Counted from the stretch's first letter, positions 42,573 to 52,344 are shown. The stretch: 64,000 nt of DNA from Halapricum desulfuricans (GCF_017094465.1 NZ_CP064791.1:1984001-2048000); one strand, 5' to 3'. The notes: generated by a model not told the origin, from the sequence alone. Numbers and translations are program-made.

Positions 42573-43657
42573 TCCAGCTCGACACGCTCCTCTGTGGCTG
42601 TGAGCATCCGGCGTCTGCATCGCTCGGCGATCCCGACGTCGAATGGGTGCTCGAAGACGGAGAGCTACTCGGCGACCGGGATCCGCTCTCGCCGTCGGAG
42701 CGACTCGCCGTGGTCGATCAGCTCGCCGAATTCGGTATCGAGACCCTGCGGCTGTCCGGTACGGCCGGCATCGACGCCGACGCGATCGACGAGCTCGTCG
42801 GACGAGCCGCCGAGCAGGACGTGGAAACGACGCTTCGACTCAACGGTGAGCAACTCGACCGGGACCGTCTCGAGTCGCTTGCGGACGCCGGGCTCGATCG
42901 GATCAGCGTCGTCGTGAAAGGGCTGTCGACGCCCCGGCAGAAACACACCGCGTCCGACGCGACGGATACCGCACTGGAGACGCTCCGGGCGGCCGAGGGT
43001 ATCGATCTGGCGACCGAGTTGCGCTTCCCGCTGCAGGCCGAGAGCGCGGTCGACATGGAGGAGATATACGACCTCGCTGGACTGCTATCGGCCGATCGGT
43101 TCCGGCTCGCGCACGTACCGGACGACGACCTCGACGACGAGCGCCGCCGCCGCGCGGTTCGCCGGCTCGCGGATCTGACCCGGGACGCCCACGAGCGGGG
43201 CAATCACCTGGAGACGGTTCTGAGCGGCGGGATCGACGCCGGATACGTGACCGAATACACCCGCGACCGTCTCGACGGGGAGTGTGCGACCAACGTTCGC
43301 GAGTCGCTCCGGGAACGGCTCGGGACCGCCCCGTCACCGCCGGTCGCGAAGATCGGACCGGCCGGGTCGGTGTACCCGGGCCCGTTCTGGGACCGGTACG
43401 CGCTCGGGTCGGTACGCGACCGGCCGTTCGGCGCGATCTGGACCGACGAATCCAACCCGCTGCTGGAGCGGCTCCGCCACGAGGAAGCCGCGCTGCCCGA
43501 CCGCTGTCGCCACTGTGAGTTCGGCGACGTCTGCAGTGGCGGTTCGCGCGGGCGTGCGCTGGTCGCTCACGACGATCCGTTCGAGCCGGATCCAGTCTGT
43601 TACGTGGATAAAGAGAGAGCAGCGAGCGGTTCTACAGTCGAGTCGACGGCGGACTGA
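42569..43657 (+). CDS. Pseudo-radical-SAM/SPASM-domain protein
   Basis: 362 residues with the barrel-like pattern of radical SAM proteins: FGIETLRLSGTAGIDADAID, then DVETTLRLNGEQLDRDRLES and DAGLDRISVVVKGLST. The expected C-x3-C-x2-C near the N-terminus is missing; only LLCGCEHP is present there. The C-terminal SPASM-like part is retained: GPAGSVYPGPFWDRYALGSV, CRHCEFGDVCSGGSRGRAL and PDPVCY. This matches the haloarchaeal pseudo-rSAM/SPASM class. It probably binds an Fe-S cluster through the C-terminal Cys but should not make a SAM radical. It is translationally coupled to the small partner gene. Confidence 0.8.
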   Translation: MIQLDTLLCGCEHPASASLGDPDVEWVLEDGELLGDRDPLSPSERLAVVDQLAEFGIETLRLSGTAGIDADAIDELVGRAAEQDVETTLRLNGEQLDRDRLESLADAGLDRISVVVKGLSTPRQKHTASDATDTALETLRAAEGIDLATELRFPLQAESAVDMEEIYDLAGLLSADRFRLAHVPDDDLDDERRRRAVRRLADLTRDAHERGNHLETVLSGGIDAGYVTEYTRDRLDGECATNVRESLRERLGTAPSPPVAKIGPAGSVYPGPFWDRYALGSVRDRPFGAIWTDESNPLLERLRHEEAALPDRCRHCEFGDVCSGGSRGRALVAHDDPFEPDPVCYVDKERAASGSTVESTAD

Positions 43658-43697
43658 TACCGAGCCGTTTTTGATCGGTGCCGTCGAAGCCCCGCTC

Positions 43698-44384
43698 GTG
43701 CTCTCGGTCGAGCTTCACGTTCACTCCTCGCTATCCTACGACGGGCGTGACTCCGTCGATGCGCTGTTGGAGAGAGCGCAGAACGCGTCCCTCGATGCAC
43801 TGGCAATCACTGATCACGACGAGTTCGACGCGAGCCGCGAGGCCGTCGAAAAAGCCCCCGCGTACGACCTCGTCGGTATCCCGGGGATGGAAGTGACCAG
43901 TGACGCCGGCCACGTGCTGGCGCTCGGTATCTCCGAGGCGATCCCGTCGGGGCTGCCGTTCGTCGAGACGCTCGACCGGATCCACGATCACGGCGGTATC
44001 GCCGTCGTCCCACACCCGTTCCAGGAGTCACGGAGCGGCGTAATGGCGAACATCTCCCGGGTGGAACTGGCCCGCGCGGACGCGATCGAGGTCTACAACT
44101 CCCGGTTGCTGACCGGCTACGCCAACAAGCAGGCCCGGGAGTTCGCAACCGAGCACGGGATCCCGATGACGGCCGGCAGCGACGCCCACATCGCGGAGAT
44201 GGTCGGCCGGGCGATCACGAACGTCGACGCCGACGAGCGATCGGTCGAGGCGATCCTCTCGGCGATCGCCGAGGGCCGAACGGAGATCGAGGGGAAACGA
44301 ACTCCCTGGCATATCAGTTTCAAACAGGCCGCCGGCGGGGCGAAACGACGCGTCCGATCACGCCTGGCGGACTTCTTCGAATGA
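43698..44384 (+). CDS. PHP-domain metal-dependent phosphoesterase
   Basis: 228 residues from a GTG at 43698 (translated MLSVELHVHSSLSYDGRDSV). All PHP motifs are present: HVHSSLSYDG, ITDHDEFDAS, GMEVTSDAGHVLALGISEAI, VVPHPFQESRSG and TAGSDAHIAEMVGRAITNVD. Enzymes of this type hydrolyse phosphoesters of nucleotides or sugar phosphates with a metal cluster; substrate unknown. The reading frame runs further upstream over the pseudo-rSAM gene, which is rejected as a start. It overlaps the next gene by 4 nt. Confidence 0.88.
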   Translation: MLSVELHVHSSLSYDGRDSVDALLERAQNASLDALAITDHDEFDASREAVEKAPAYDLVGIPGMEVTSDAGHVLALGISEAIPSGLPFVETLDRIHDHGGIAVVPHPFQESRSGVMANISRVELARADAIEVYNSRLLTGYANKQAREFATEHGIPMTAGSDAHIAEMVGRAITNVDADERSVEAILSAIAEGRTEIEGKRTPWHISFKQAAGGAKRRVRSRLADFFE

Positions 44385-45448
44385 CGCTGCACGGTGCTTC
44401 CCCCGCAGTCGTCCGGGCGGCGATCCAGCGCGGCGATCCGCTCCCCGGTGCCCGTGGGTTCGCCGGCGAGGTCGACGGGATGCTCGTCCGGGACGTGCTC
44501 GGCCGGTATCCACTCTTTGTCGACGGCGAGTCCTGGGCGTTCGATCCGTCCGAACTCGCTGACCCGGAGCCGTTTCCGGCCGGCCACGTCCGAACGGCCC
44601 AGGGCCTCGAACGGTGGGGCGAGCTCCCCGATCCGTCAGTTGCCGAGCCGAGCGAGGGCGTCGCGGCCGTTCGCTCGGCGCTCGAGCGCGCCTTCTCGAC
44701 GATCGATACCGATGGGCTCGCAATTGCTTTCTCCGGTGGCGTTGATTCGGCATTGCTTGCGGCTGCGCTTGAGGCCCCGCTGTACGTCGCCGGGTTTCCG
44801 GACAGCCACGACGTCGAGGCGGCCAAACGCGGCGCCGCGCTGCTCGATCGGGAACTCACGGTCGTCGAGTTGACCCACGAGGACCTCGAAGATGCCGTGC
44901 CCGAACTCGTGCGTGCGACCGGGCGGACGAACGCGATGGATATCCAGATCGCGCTGCCGCTGTATCTGGTCGCCGAGCGGGTCGCAGCCGACGGATTCGA
45001 TCGACTGGCACTCGGACAGGGGGCCGACGAGCTGTTCGGCGGCTACGCGAAGGTGGCGAAAGCGCCCGAGGACCCACGGCTAGACAGCGATACCGTCCGC
45101 GGGGCGACCCACGAGGTGATCGAGACACTCCCCGACCAGCTCGAACGGGACGTGCTGGCCGTCCGAGCGGCCGGTGTCGAACCGGTCGCGCCGCTGTTGC
45201 ACGACGCCGTCGTCGAGGCCGCGCTGGGGCTGCCGGGCGAATTACTCGTCGAGGGGGAGACCCGGAAAGTCGCGCTCCGGGAGGCGGCCTGGCGGTGGCT
45301 GCCCGAGGAGCTGGCGACGAAGGACAAAAAGGCCGTCCAGTACGGCAGTCTCGTCGCTCGCGAACTCGACCGGCTGGCCCGCCAGGCCGGGTTCAAGCGC
45401 CGAATGGACGACCACGTCACCCAGTACGTCGAGTCGCTCAGTACGTGA
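44381..45448 (+). CDS. Asparagine-synthase-type (PP-loop) amidotransferase domain protein without glutaminase domain
   Basis: 355 residues. The ATP-pyrophosphatase motif LAIAFSGGVDSALLAAALEA and the block LALGQGADELFGGYAKVAKA define the asparagine synthase C-terminal domain. The N-terminal ~110 residues have a degenerate layout (GFAGEVDGMLVRDVLGRYPL) and no N-terminal catalytic Cys, so glutamine hydrolysis is not expected. It may use ammonia or act as another adenylating amide-forming enzyme. It overlaps the PHP gene by 4 nt. Confidence 0.85.
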   Translation: MTLHGASPAVVRAAIQRGDPLPGARGFAGEVDGMLVRDVLGRYPLFVDGESWAFDPSELADPEPFPAGHVRTAQGLERWGELPDPSVAEPSEGVAAVRSALERAFSTIDTDGLAIAFSGGVDSALLAAALEAPLYVAGFPDSHDVEAAKRGAALLDRELTVVELTHEDLEDAVPELVRATGRTNAMDIQIALPLYLVAERVAADGFDRLALGQGADELFGGYAKVAKAPEDPRLDSDTVRGATHEVIETLPDQLERDVLAVRAAGVEPVAPLLHDAVVEAALGLPGELLVEGETRKVALREAAWRWLPEELATKDKKAVQYGSLVARELDRLARQAGFKRRMDDHVTQYVESLST

Positions 45449-45495
45449 TCTGTGGCGCGTCACAGTCAAGTCGTCGCCAGCCGAACGATCGCCTA

Positions 45496-45954
45496 ATGGA
45501 AGTTACAATACGCCGAGCCGACGCTGACGACGCGGCGAGTCTCGACGTGCTCCGTGCACAGGCGCTCAAGGCGGCGTTTCAGACGGATTACGATCGGAAA
45601 ACTGTCGGGGAACTGGTCGCGACTGTCGATTCTGAACTCGCGTCCCGGATCGACGACGACCGGTATCTCGTCGTCGTCGCCGAGACAGAGATCACGATCG
45701 TCGCATACGCCGTCGCCGACCGTCAGGACGGCGAACTGGTGACGATCGTGACGAGCCCGGACTATCAGCGGTCCGGCTTCGCCAGCGCCGTGCTCGACCG
45801 CATCGAGACAGCGGTCGTCGACGCCGGCCACGAGACGCTCTCGGCAACCGTCCCCGACTCCGCGCTGGCGTTTTTCCAAGCCCGCGGCTTCGATCCGGTC
45901 GAGACGACCACGTGGCACGATCTCCCCGCGAGCCGCGTCCGAAAATCGCTGTGA
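45496..45954 (+). CDS. GNAT-family N-acetyltransferase
   Basis: 152 residues from the ATG at 45496 (MEVTIRRADADDAASLDVLR). The acetyl-CoA site pattern appears as VTIVTSPDYQRSGFASAVLD, with the C-terminal ATVPDSALAFFQARGFDPVE typical of GNATs. The substrate cannot be read from sequence. It follows the asparagine-synthase-like gene by 47 nt. Confidence 0.88.
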   Translation: MEVTIRRADADDAASLDVLRAQALKAAFQTDYDRKTVGELVATVDSELASRIDDDRYLVVVAETEITIVAYAVADRQDGELVTIVTSPDYQRSGFASAVLDRIETAVVDAGHETLSATVPDSALAFFQARGFDPVETTTWHDLPASRVRKSL

Positions 45955-46231
45955 TGCTGACTGCCGTGCCGGTGAGGTGCTGAACCACTACGTTCCCTTT
46001 TGATTCGACCGAATTGGCGTCTCCCCGGAAATGTCTTCGCAGGCACGGCCGACAGTACGGATCGATGTGAAGTCGTGATTAAACAATATAATGAATACTA
46101 TGTCTTTCGATAGGTATTGTTTCAGTAGCCCATCCTAGGTGTACGATCGTAATATTTGCCGCCCAGAAACCGAACGTGATGTTAGATACCGTGCGATTTA
46201 TGAGTCTATTTCCCACAGATATACGCAGACT
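45955..46231. other. 277-nt AT-rich regulatory region upstream of gltB
   Basis: AAACAATA (46081-46088) is perfectly inverted as TATTGTTT (46115-46122), with an inner imperfect pair AATACTAT/ATAGGTATT. GATTTATG at about 46195-46202 is a likely TATA box, about 30 nt before the gltB ATG at 46232, implying a short leader or none. No gene is evident here. Confidence 0.55.
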
Positions 46232-49200
46232 ATGGACAGCACCGATACCGGAAAAAATAGACAGCTGCTTGATGAGACGGCACAGAAGGCAAACTGTGGC
46301 GTCGGTATCACGCTCGATCTCTCCGGTGAGCACGATCACGATATCATCGAAGACGGACTCGATCTCCTGGAAAACCTCGATCATCGTGGGGCCCGCGGGG
46401 CGGAACCGGACACCGGCGACGGCGCCGGGATACTGATCCAGAAGCCGCACGCGTTCTTCGCCGACGAGGTCGACGGGCTCGGCGAGTTCGACGAGTACGG
46501 CGTGGGGATGGTCTTTCTGCCGAACGACGAGCCCAGCGCGCAACTCCGGTCGCTGATCGAGACGGCCGCCGATGGGGAGGGGTTCGACGTCGTCGCCTGG
46601 CGCTCGGTCCCGACCGACAACAGTTCTCTCGGTGAGACCGCCGTCGAGACTGAACCGGACATCGAACAGTTCTTCGTCGAGCCACAGGACGACCGCTCGC
46701 CCGAGGAACTCGACTCGGACCTGTACGTCCTCCGTCGCGTCATCGAGAACCGGGTCGCCGAGCGCGACCCTCCGGGCAGTGATCGGTTCTACGTCTGCTC
46801 GCTCGATCGCCGGAAGATCGTCTACAAGGGGCTGTTGACGAACGCACAGGTCAGGCAATACTACCCCGACCTCTCCGACGAGCGAGTCGTCTCCCGGCTC
46901 GCGTTCGTCCACTCGCGGTTCTCGACGAACACGCTGGGCGCGTGGGAACTCGCACATCCCTACCGCAACATCATCCACAACGGCGAGATCAACACGCTCC
47001 GGGGCAACCTCAACTGGATGCAGGCGCGCGAGCCCGATCTGGACAGTCCCGCGTTCGGTTCGGACATCGAGAAGCTCAAACCGATCACCGACGAGGACCA
47101 GAGCGATACCGCCGTCGTCGACAACGTCCTGGAGTTGCTCGTCGAGAGCGGTCGATCGATGCCCCACGCCCTCCGGATGCTCGTTCCCGAGGCCTGGGAG
47201 CAGAACGCCCAGCTCGATCAGGACCGGAAAGACTGGTATCGCTACCACTCGACGATCAACGAACCGTGGGACGGCCCGGCGCTGATCGCCTACACTGACG
47301 GGTTCAAAGTCGGCGCAGTCCTGGATCGGAACGGGCTCCGGCCGTGCCGGTACGCCGTCACGGAAGACGATCGGCTCGTGATGGCCAGCGAGGCCGGCGC
47401 GCTGGAACTCCAGGAGGAGAACGTCGCACACAGGGACCGTCTGCAGCCGGGGCAGCTGTTCTACGCCGACCCGGAGGAGGGCGGGATCGTCTCCGACGAC
47501 GAGATGTTCGATAGCCTGACCGACGAGAAATACGGCGAGTGGCTCGAGGAACAGGAGGTCCGTCTGGACGATCTCGACGACGGCGTCGAACGGACGCCTA
47601 CGTACGTCGACGACGAGATCGCTGCCTACCAGCGGGCGTTCGGCTACACGCTCGATCACGTCGAACACCTCGTCGAACCGATGGCCGAGGACGGCAAAGA
47701 TCCGGTCGGCGCGATGGGCAACGACACGCCGCTGTCAGTCCTCTCCAGTCGCAACAAGACGCTGTTCACCTACTTCAAACAGCTGTTCGCACAGGTGTCG
47801 AACCCGCCGATCGACTACATCCGCGAGGAGACCGTCACCTCGCTGGAACAGCACGTCGGCCACCAGCGCAACCTCCTGGGAGAGAGCCCGGAGCACTGCC
47901 GACAGCTCCACCTGGAGTCGCCGATCCTCACGCGCCAGCAACAGGCGACGATCGAGGACATCGATCGGAACGGCGTCACCGCCGAGACGATCGACATCAC
48001 CTACGAGAAGGGCGGCGACCTGCAAACGGCCGTCGAAGCCGTGCGCGAGCAGGCCGTCGAAGCGATCGAAAACGGCGCGGAACTGCTAGTCTTGTCCGAC
48101 CGAAACACGGGCCCGGACCGCGTGCCGATCCCGAGCCTGCTGGCGACCGGCGGCGTCCATCATCACCTCGTCCGGGAGGGGCTGCGGACGCGCACCGGCC
48201 TGCTCGTCGAGAGCGGCCAGCCCTGCGCCGTCCATCACTTCGCCACGCTCGTCGGCTACGGCGCCGACGCCGTGACGCCGTATCTGGCCTACGAGACGAT
48301 CGAGAACCTCGTCCACGAGGGGATCGTCGACCACGACGCCGAGGCGGCGCTGGCACAGTACCGCCACGCCGTCGAGGACGGCATCCAGAAGGTTATGGCC
48401 AAGATGGGCATCTCCACTCTGGAGAGTTACAAGGGCGCCCAGATTTTCGAGGCAGTCGGGCTGGATTCAGGGTTCGTCGAGGAGTACTTCCGCGGCACCG
48501 AGAACCGCACGGAAGGTATCGGTATCGACGAGCTCGAAGCCGACCTGCTCGAACGCCACGAGTACGGCTTCGAGGCCGACATCAGCGGCTCGCTGCACCT
48601 GGATCAGGGCGGCGAGCTCAACTGGCGCCGTGACGGCGAGTTCCACCAGTGGAACCCGACGACGATCGGCAAGCTCCAGAACGCGGCCCAGAACGACGAC
48701 TACGAGGCCTACCGGGAGTTCGCGTCGGTCATCAACGACCAGCAGGAGCGACTGCAGACGCTCCGCGGACTGCTCGCGTTCGATACCGAGTCCAGAGAGT
48801 CGATCCCGATCGAGGAGGTCCAGCCGGTCGAGGAGATCACACAGCGCTTTTTCACGGGATCGATGTCCTTCGGCTCGCTGAGCAAGGAGGCTCACGAGAC
48901 GCTGGCTGCGGGGATGAACCGCGTCGGCGGCTTCGCGGGCACCGGCGAGGGCGGCGAACCGACCGAGCGGTTCGGCACCGAACGCGAGTGTGCCAACAAG
49001 CAGGTCGCGTCCGGCCGGTTCGGCGTCACGAGCAACTACCTCGCCAACGCGGAGATGCTGGAGATCAAGATGGCTCAGGGCTCCAAGCCCGGCGAGGGCG
49101 GCCACCTGCCCGGCGAGAAGGTCAACGAGATCATCGCCGACACCCGGTCGACGACGCCCGGCGTGCCGCTGATCTCGCCGCCGCCCCACCACGACATCTA

Positions 49201-50758
49201 CTCCATCGAGGATCTCGCCCAGTTGATCCACGACCTGAAGTGCTCGAATCCCGACGCCGGCGTCCACGTCAAACTCGTCTCCGAGGCGGGTATCGGCATT
49301 ATCGCCGCCGGCGTCTCCAAAGCCAAAGCCGACTCGGTGCTCATCTCCGGAGCGGCCGGCGGGACCGGAGCCTCGCCCAAGACCTCGATCAAGAATGCGG
49401 GCCTGCCCTGGGAACTCGGCCTGGCCGAAGCCCAGCAGGTCCTCGTCGAGAACGGGCTGCGCTCGCGGATCAAAGTCCGGGTCGACGGCGGCATGAAGAC
49501 GGGACGAGACGTCGTCGTCGGCGCGTTGCTCGGTGCCGAGGAATACGGGTTCGGCACGGCGCCGCTGATCACGTGTGGCTGTCTCATGCTCCGGCAGTGT
49601 CACAACAATACGTGTTCGGTCGGTGTGGCGACCCAGGACGAGGAGTTGCGCGATCGGTTCCCCGGCGATCCCGAGTACGTCGCCACCTACATGCGCCACA
49701 TGGCACAGGAGGTCCGCGAGTACATGGCCGAACTCGGCTTCCGGTCGATCGACGAGATGATCGGCCGGGTCGACCTGCTCGAACAGAAAGAGGTGGACCA
49801 CCCGAAAGCCAAACACGTCGACCTCTCGGCGCTCCTCTGGGAACCCGAGGGCGACGACACCAGGAAGACGACCGAACAGAACCACCACCTCGAGGAGAAA
49901 CTCGACCAGCAGCTGCTCGATGCGGCCCGGCCGGCGATCGAGGACGGCGACAGCGTCCACGTCGATCTGGCGGCCGGCAACGAGGACCGGACGCTGGGCG
50001 CGATGCTGTCCTCTGAGGTCTCGAAGGCGCACGGCGAGGACGGACTACCCGAGGATACGGTCTCCATCGACGTCGAGGGAACTGGCGGCCAGAGCTTCGG
50101 CGCCTTCCTCACGAACGGGATCACGATGGAACTAGAGGGGAACGCCAACGACTACTGTGGCAAGGGCCTCTCGGGCGGCAAGCTGATCGTCGAGACGCCC
50201 GAAGCGGCCGACTACGAGGCCGGCGAGAACATCCTGATCGGCAACGTCGCCCTGTACGGTGGGACTGACGGCGAGGCCTACTTCAACGGTCGGGCCGGCG
50301 AGCGCTTCGGCGTCCGCAACTCCGGAGTCAAGACGGTCGTCGAGGGCGTCGGCGACCACGGCTGTGAGTACATGACCGGCGGAGTCGCGGTGATCCTCGG
50401 TGACACGGGCAAGAACTTCGGGGCCGGCATGTCCGGCGGCGAGGCCTACGTCCTCGACGAGAGCGGCGACTTCGCCGAGAACGTCAACAGAGACATGGTC
50501 TCCATGGAATCGGTCGAAAGCGACCGCGACAGACAGATGATCAAACGCATGATCCAAAACCACGTCCGCTATACGGGCAGCGAGAAAGGCCAGGAGATCC
50601 TCGATCACTTCGAGGAGTACGTCGACCAGTTCGTGAAGGTCATGCCCGACGCTTACGCCGAGGTCGTCCGCCAACATCTCGAAGACGGCGAGGACATCAG
50701 GGTCTCGCCGCCGGCCGCGCCGACCACGGCCGCGAACCCAACGGAGGGTGACGACTGA
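46232..50758 (+). CDS. gltB: Glutamate synthase large subunit
   Basis: 1508 residues from the ATG at 46232 (MDSTDTGKNRQLLDETAQKA). The first 21 residues look like a propeptide before Cys22 (NCGVGITLDLSG), the nucleophile of the class II glutaminase domain. Later blocks are GSMSFGSLSKEAHETLAAGM and GGTGASPKTSIKNAGLPWEL in the FMN-binding synthase domain, the 3Fe-4S site CGCLMLRQCHNNTC, and a C-terminal beta-helix (TNGITMELEGNANDYCGKGL). It makes two glutamates from 2-oxoglutarate and glutamine. It is the full bacterial-type length, and its stop shares one base with the gltD start. Confidence 0.96.
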   Translation: MDSTDTGKNRQLLDETAQKANCGVGITLDLSGEHDHDIIEDGLDLLENLDHRGARGAEPDTGDGAGILIQKPHAFFADEVDGLGEFDEYGVGMVFLPNDEPSAQLRSLIETAADGEGFDVVAWRSVPTDNSSLGETAVETEPDIEQFFVEPQDDRSPEELDSDLYVLRRVIENRVAERDPPGSDRFYVCSLDRRKIVYKGLLTNAQVRQYYPDLSDERVVSRLAFVHSRFSTNTLGAWELAHPYRNIIHNGEINTLRGNLNWMQAREPDLDSPAFGSDIEKLKPITDEDQSDTAVVDNVLELLVESGRSMPHALRMLVPEAWEQNAQLDQDRKDWYRYHSTINEPWDGPALIAYTDGFKVGAVLDRNGLRPCRYAVTEDDRLVMASEAGALELQEENVAHRDRLQPGQLFYADPEEGGIVSDDEMFDSLTDEKYGEWLEEQEVRLDDLDDGVERTPTYVDDEIAAYQRAFGYTLDHVEHLVEPMAEDGKDPVGAMGNDTPLSVLSSRNKTLFTYFKQLFAQVSNPPIDYIREETVTSLEQHVGHQRNLLGESPEHCRQLHLESPILTRQQQATIEDIDRNGVTAETIDITYEKGGDLQTAVEAVREQAVEAIENGAELLVLSDRNTGPDRVPIPSLLATGGVHHHLVREGLRTRTGLLVESGQPCAVHHFATLVGYGADAVTPYLAYETIENLVHEGIVDHDAEAALAQYRHAVEDGIQKVMAKMGISTLESYKGAQIFEAVGLDSGFVEEYFRGTENRTEGIGIDELEADLLERHEYGFEADISGSLHLDQGGELNWRRDGEFHQWNPTTIGKLQNAAQNDDYEAYREFASVINDQQERLQTLRGLLAFDTESRESIPIEEVQPVEEITQRFFTGSMSFGSLSKEAHETLAAGMNRVGGFAGTGEGGEPTERFGTERECANKQVASGRFGVTSNYLANAEMLEIKMAQGSKPGEGGHLPGEKVNEIIADTRSTTPGVPLISPPPHHDIYSIEDLAQLIHDLKCSNPDAGVHVKLVSEAGIGIIAAGVSKAKADSVLISGAAGGTGASPKTSIKNAGLPWELGLAEAQQVLVENGLRSRIKVRVDGGMKTGRDVVVGALLGAEEYGFGTAPLITCGCLMLRQCHNNTCSVGVATQDEELRDRFPGDPEYVATYMRHMAQEVREYMAELGFRSIDEMIGRVDLLEQKEVDHPKAKHVDLSALLWEPEGDDTRKTTEQNHHLEEKLDQQLLDAARPAIEDGDSVHVDLAAGNEDRTLGAMLSSEVSKAHGEDGLPEDTVSIDVEGTGGQSFGAFLTNGITMELEGNANDYCGKGLSGGKLIVETPEAADYEAGENILIGNVALYGGTDGEAYFNGRAGERFGVRNSGVKTVVEGVGDHGCEYMTGGVAVILGDTGKNFGAGMSGGEAYVLDESGDFAENVNRDMVSMESVESDRDRQMIKRMIQNHVRYTGSEKGQEILDHFEEYVDQFVKVMPDAYAEVVRQHLEDGEDIRVSPPAAPTTAANPTEGDD

Positions 50759-52242
50759 TGAGCAAGGACCACCCCGACGGCTATCTGAAGAACGAGCGCG
50801 AACCGATCCACAAGCGCGATCCCGACGAGCGCAAGGGCGACTTCGAGGAGATCTGGGAACAGAAGTGGGATGAGGATCACCTCAAGTCCCAGGGCGAGCG
50901 CTGCATGTCCTGTGGGACGCCGGCCTGTATGAGCGGGTGCCCGATCGGGAACATCATTCCCGACTGGAACGACCTCGTGTACCGGGGCGACTGGAAGCGG
51001 GCGCTCGAACGGCTGCACGCGACCAACAACTTCCCCGAATTCACGGGCTACAACTGTCCGGCACCCTGTGAGAACACCTGCACCCTCAAGTACAACGACG
51101 ACCCGGTGACGATCAAGTCCATCGAGCGGGCGATCGTCGACAGGGGCTGGGAAGAAGGCTGGATCGAGCCCGACCCGCCCCAGCAGCGGACCGACGAGGA
51201 AGTCGCGATCGTCGGCTCCGGGCCGGCGGGGCTGGCCGCCGCACAGCAACTGAACCGGGCTGGCCACCACGTTACTGTCTACGAACGTGACGAGAATCCC
51301 GGTGGGCTGATGCGGTACGGGATTCCTGACGCCAAGTTCAGCAAGGCGAAGGTCGAGCGGCGGATCGACCAACTGCGCCAGGAGGGGATCACCTTCGAGT
51401 GCGGCGTCGAGGTCGGCGAGGACATCCCCGTCGAGACGCTCGAGACGGAGTACGACGCCGCGTGTATCGCTGTCGGCTCCCAGAAGCCGATCGAACTACC
51501 GATCGAGGGCCGCGAACTGGACGGGATCCACCGGGCGATGGAGTATCTGCCCCGGGCCAATCCCGGCCAGAGCGACGGGATGGCCGTCCCCGAAGCGATG
51601 GACGCCGACGGCAAGAGCGTCGTCGTCCTGGGCGGCGGTGATACCGGCGCGGACTGCGTCGGAACGGCCCACCGACAGGGAGCCGAGCAGGTCGTCCAGA
51701 TCGAACTCCTGCCGAAGCCGCCCGAGGAACGTCCCGACGGCAACCAGTGGCCCGACCAGCCCCAGACCTACGAGAAGTCCTACTCCCAGGAGGAAGGCGG
51801 CGTCGAGGAGTACTGCGTCGACACCCAGGCGTTCCGGGATACTGACGGCGACGGCGCGGTCGACACGCTGGTCGCTGACCGCGTCGAGTGGGACGAGGGC
51901 GAGGACGGCGACTGGGAGAAGACAGTCGTCGAGGAGGACATCCACGTCGACGCGGACATGGTGTTGCTCGCGGTCGGGTTCACCGGCCCCGAGTCGACGC
52001 CGTTCGACCCGCTTGACATCGAGATGACCGAAAACGGGACCTTCGCGACCGACGACAGCCACATGACGAGCGTCGACGGCGTCTTCGCCGCCGGTGATGC
52101 CAACTCCGGTCCCTCGCTGATCGTCTGGGCGATCGGGGACGGACGGGACGTCGCTCGCCACATCGACGAGTACCTCACCGGCGAGACGGACCTGCCACCC
52201 AGCCTGGAGACGCCGAACGAACTGGTCGTCTCGCGACAGTAG
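50758..52242 (+). CDS. gltD: Glutamate synthase small subunit
   Basis: 494 residues. The N-terminal Fe-S region has CMSCGTPACMSGCPIGN and CPAPCENTC. An FAD-binding motif follows (IVGSGPAGLAAAQQLNRAG) and then a second dinucleotide site (VVVLGGGDTGADCVGTAHRQ). The C-terminal GVFAAGDANSGPSLIVWAIG is typical of the family. It feeds NAD(P)H electrons to GltB. A 6-T run at 52328-52333 may end the transcript. Confidence 0.96.
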   Translation: MSKDHPDGYLKNEREPIHKRDPDERKGDFEEIWEQKWDEDHLKSQGERCMSCGTPACMSGCPIGNIIPDWNDLVYRGDWKRALERLHATNNFPEFTGYNCPAPCENTCTLKYNDDPVTIKSIERAIVDRGWEEGWIEPDPPQQRTDEEVAIVGSGPAGLAAAQQLNRAGHHVTVYERDENPGGLMRYGIPDAKFSKAKVERRIDQLRQEGITFECGVEVGEDIPVETLETEYDAACIAVGSQKPIELPIEGRELDGIHRAMEYLPRANPGQSDGMAVPEAMDADGKSVVVLGGGDTGADCVGTAHRQGAEQVVQIELLPKPPEERPDGNQWPDQPQTYEKSYSQEEGGVEEYCVDTQAFRDTDGDGAVDTLVADRVEWDEGEDGDWEKTVVEEDIHVDADMVLLAVGFTGPESTPFDPLDIEMTENGTFATDDSHMTSVDGVFAAGDANSGPSLIVWAIGDGRDVARHIDEYLTGETDLPPSLETPNELVVSRQ

Positions 52243-52321
52243 CGGCGGTCTTCCGAGCCCTCGACGGGCGACTGTTCCGGCGGATTACACACGATTGATC
52301 GGGAACGAGCAGGTCGAACCG

Positions 52322-52335
52322 TCGGGGTTTTTTCG
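52322..52335 (+). terminator. T-run probable terminator after gltD
   Basis: A GC-rich stretch followed by GGGGTTTTTTCG lies 80 nt after the gltD stop. Six consecutive T residues are rare in this GC-rich DNA and suit archaeal termination; the UDG-family gene begins immediately after. Confidence 0.4.
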
Positions 52336-52344
52336 TTCTGGCCC

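Noticed and set aside
46079-47668. 529-codon minus-strand frame opposite gltB
   Set aside because: Antisense shadow of the glutaminase domain; also spans the gltB promoter region.
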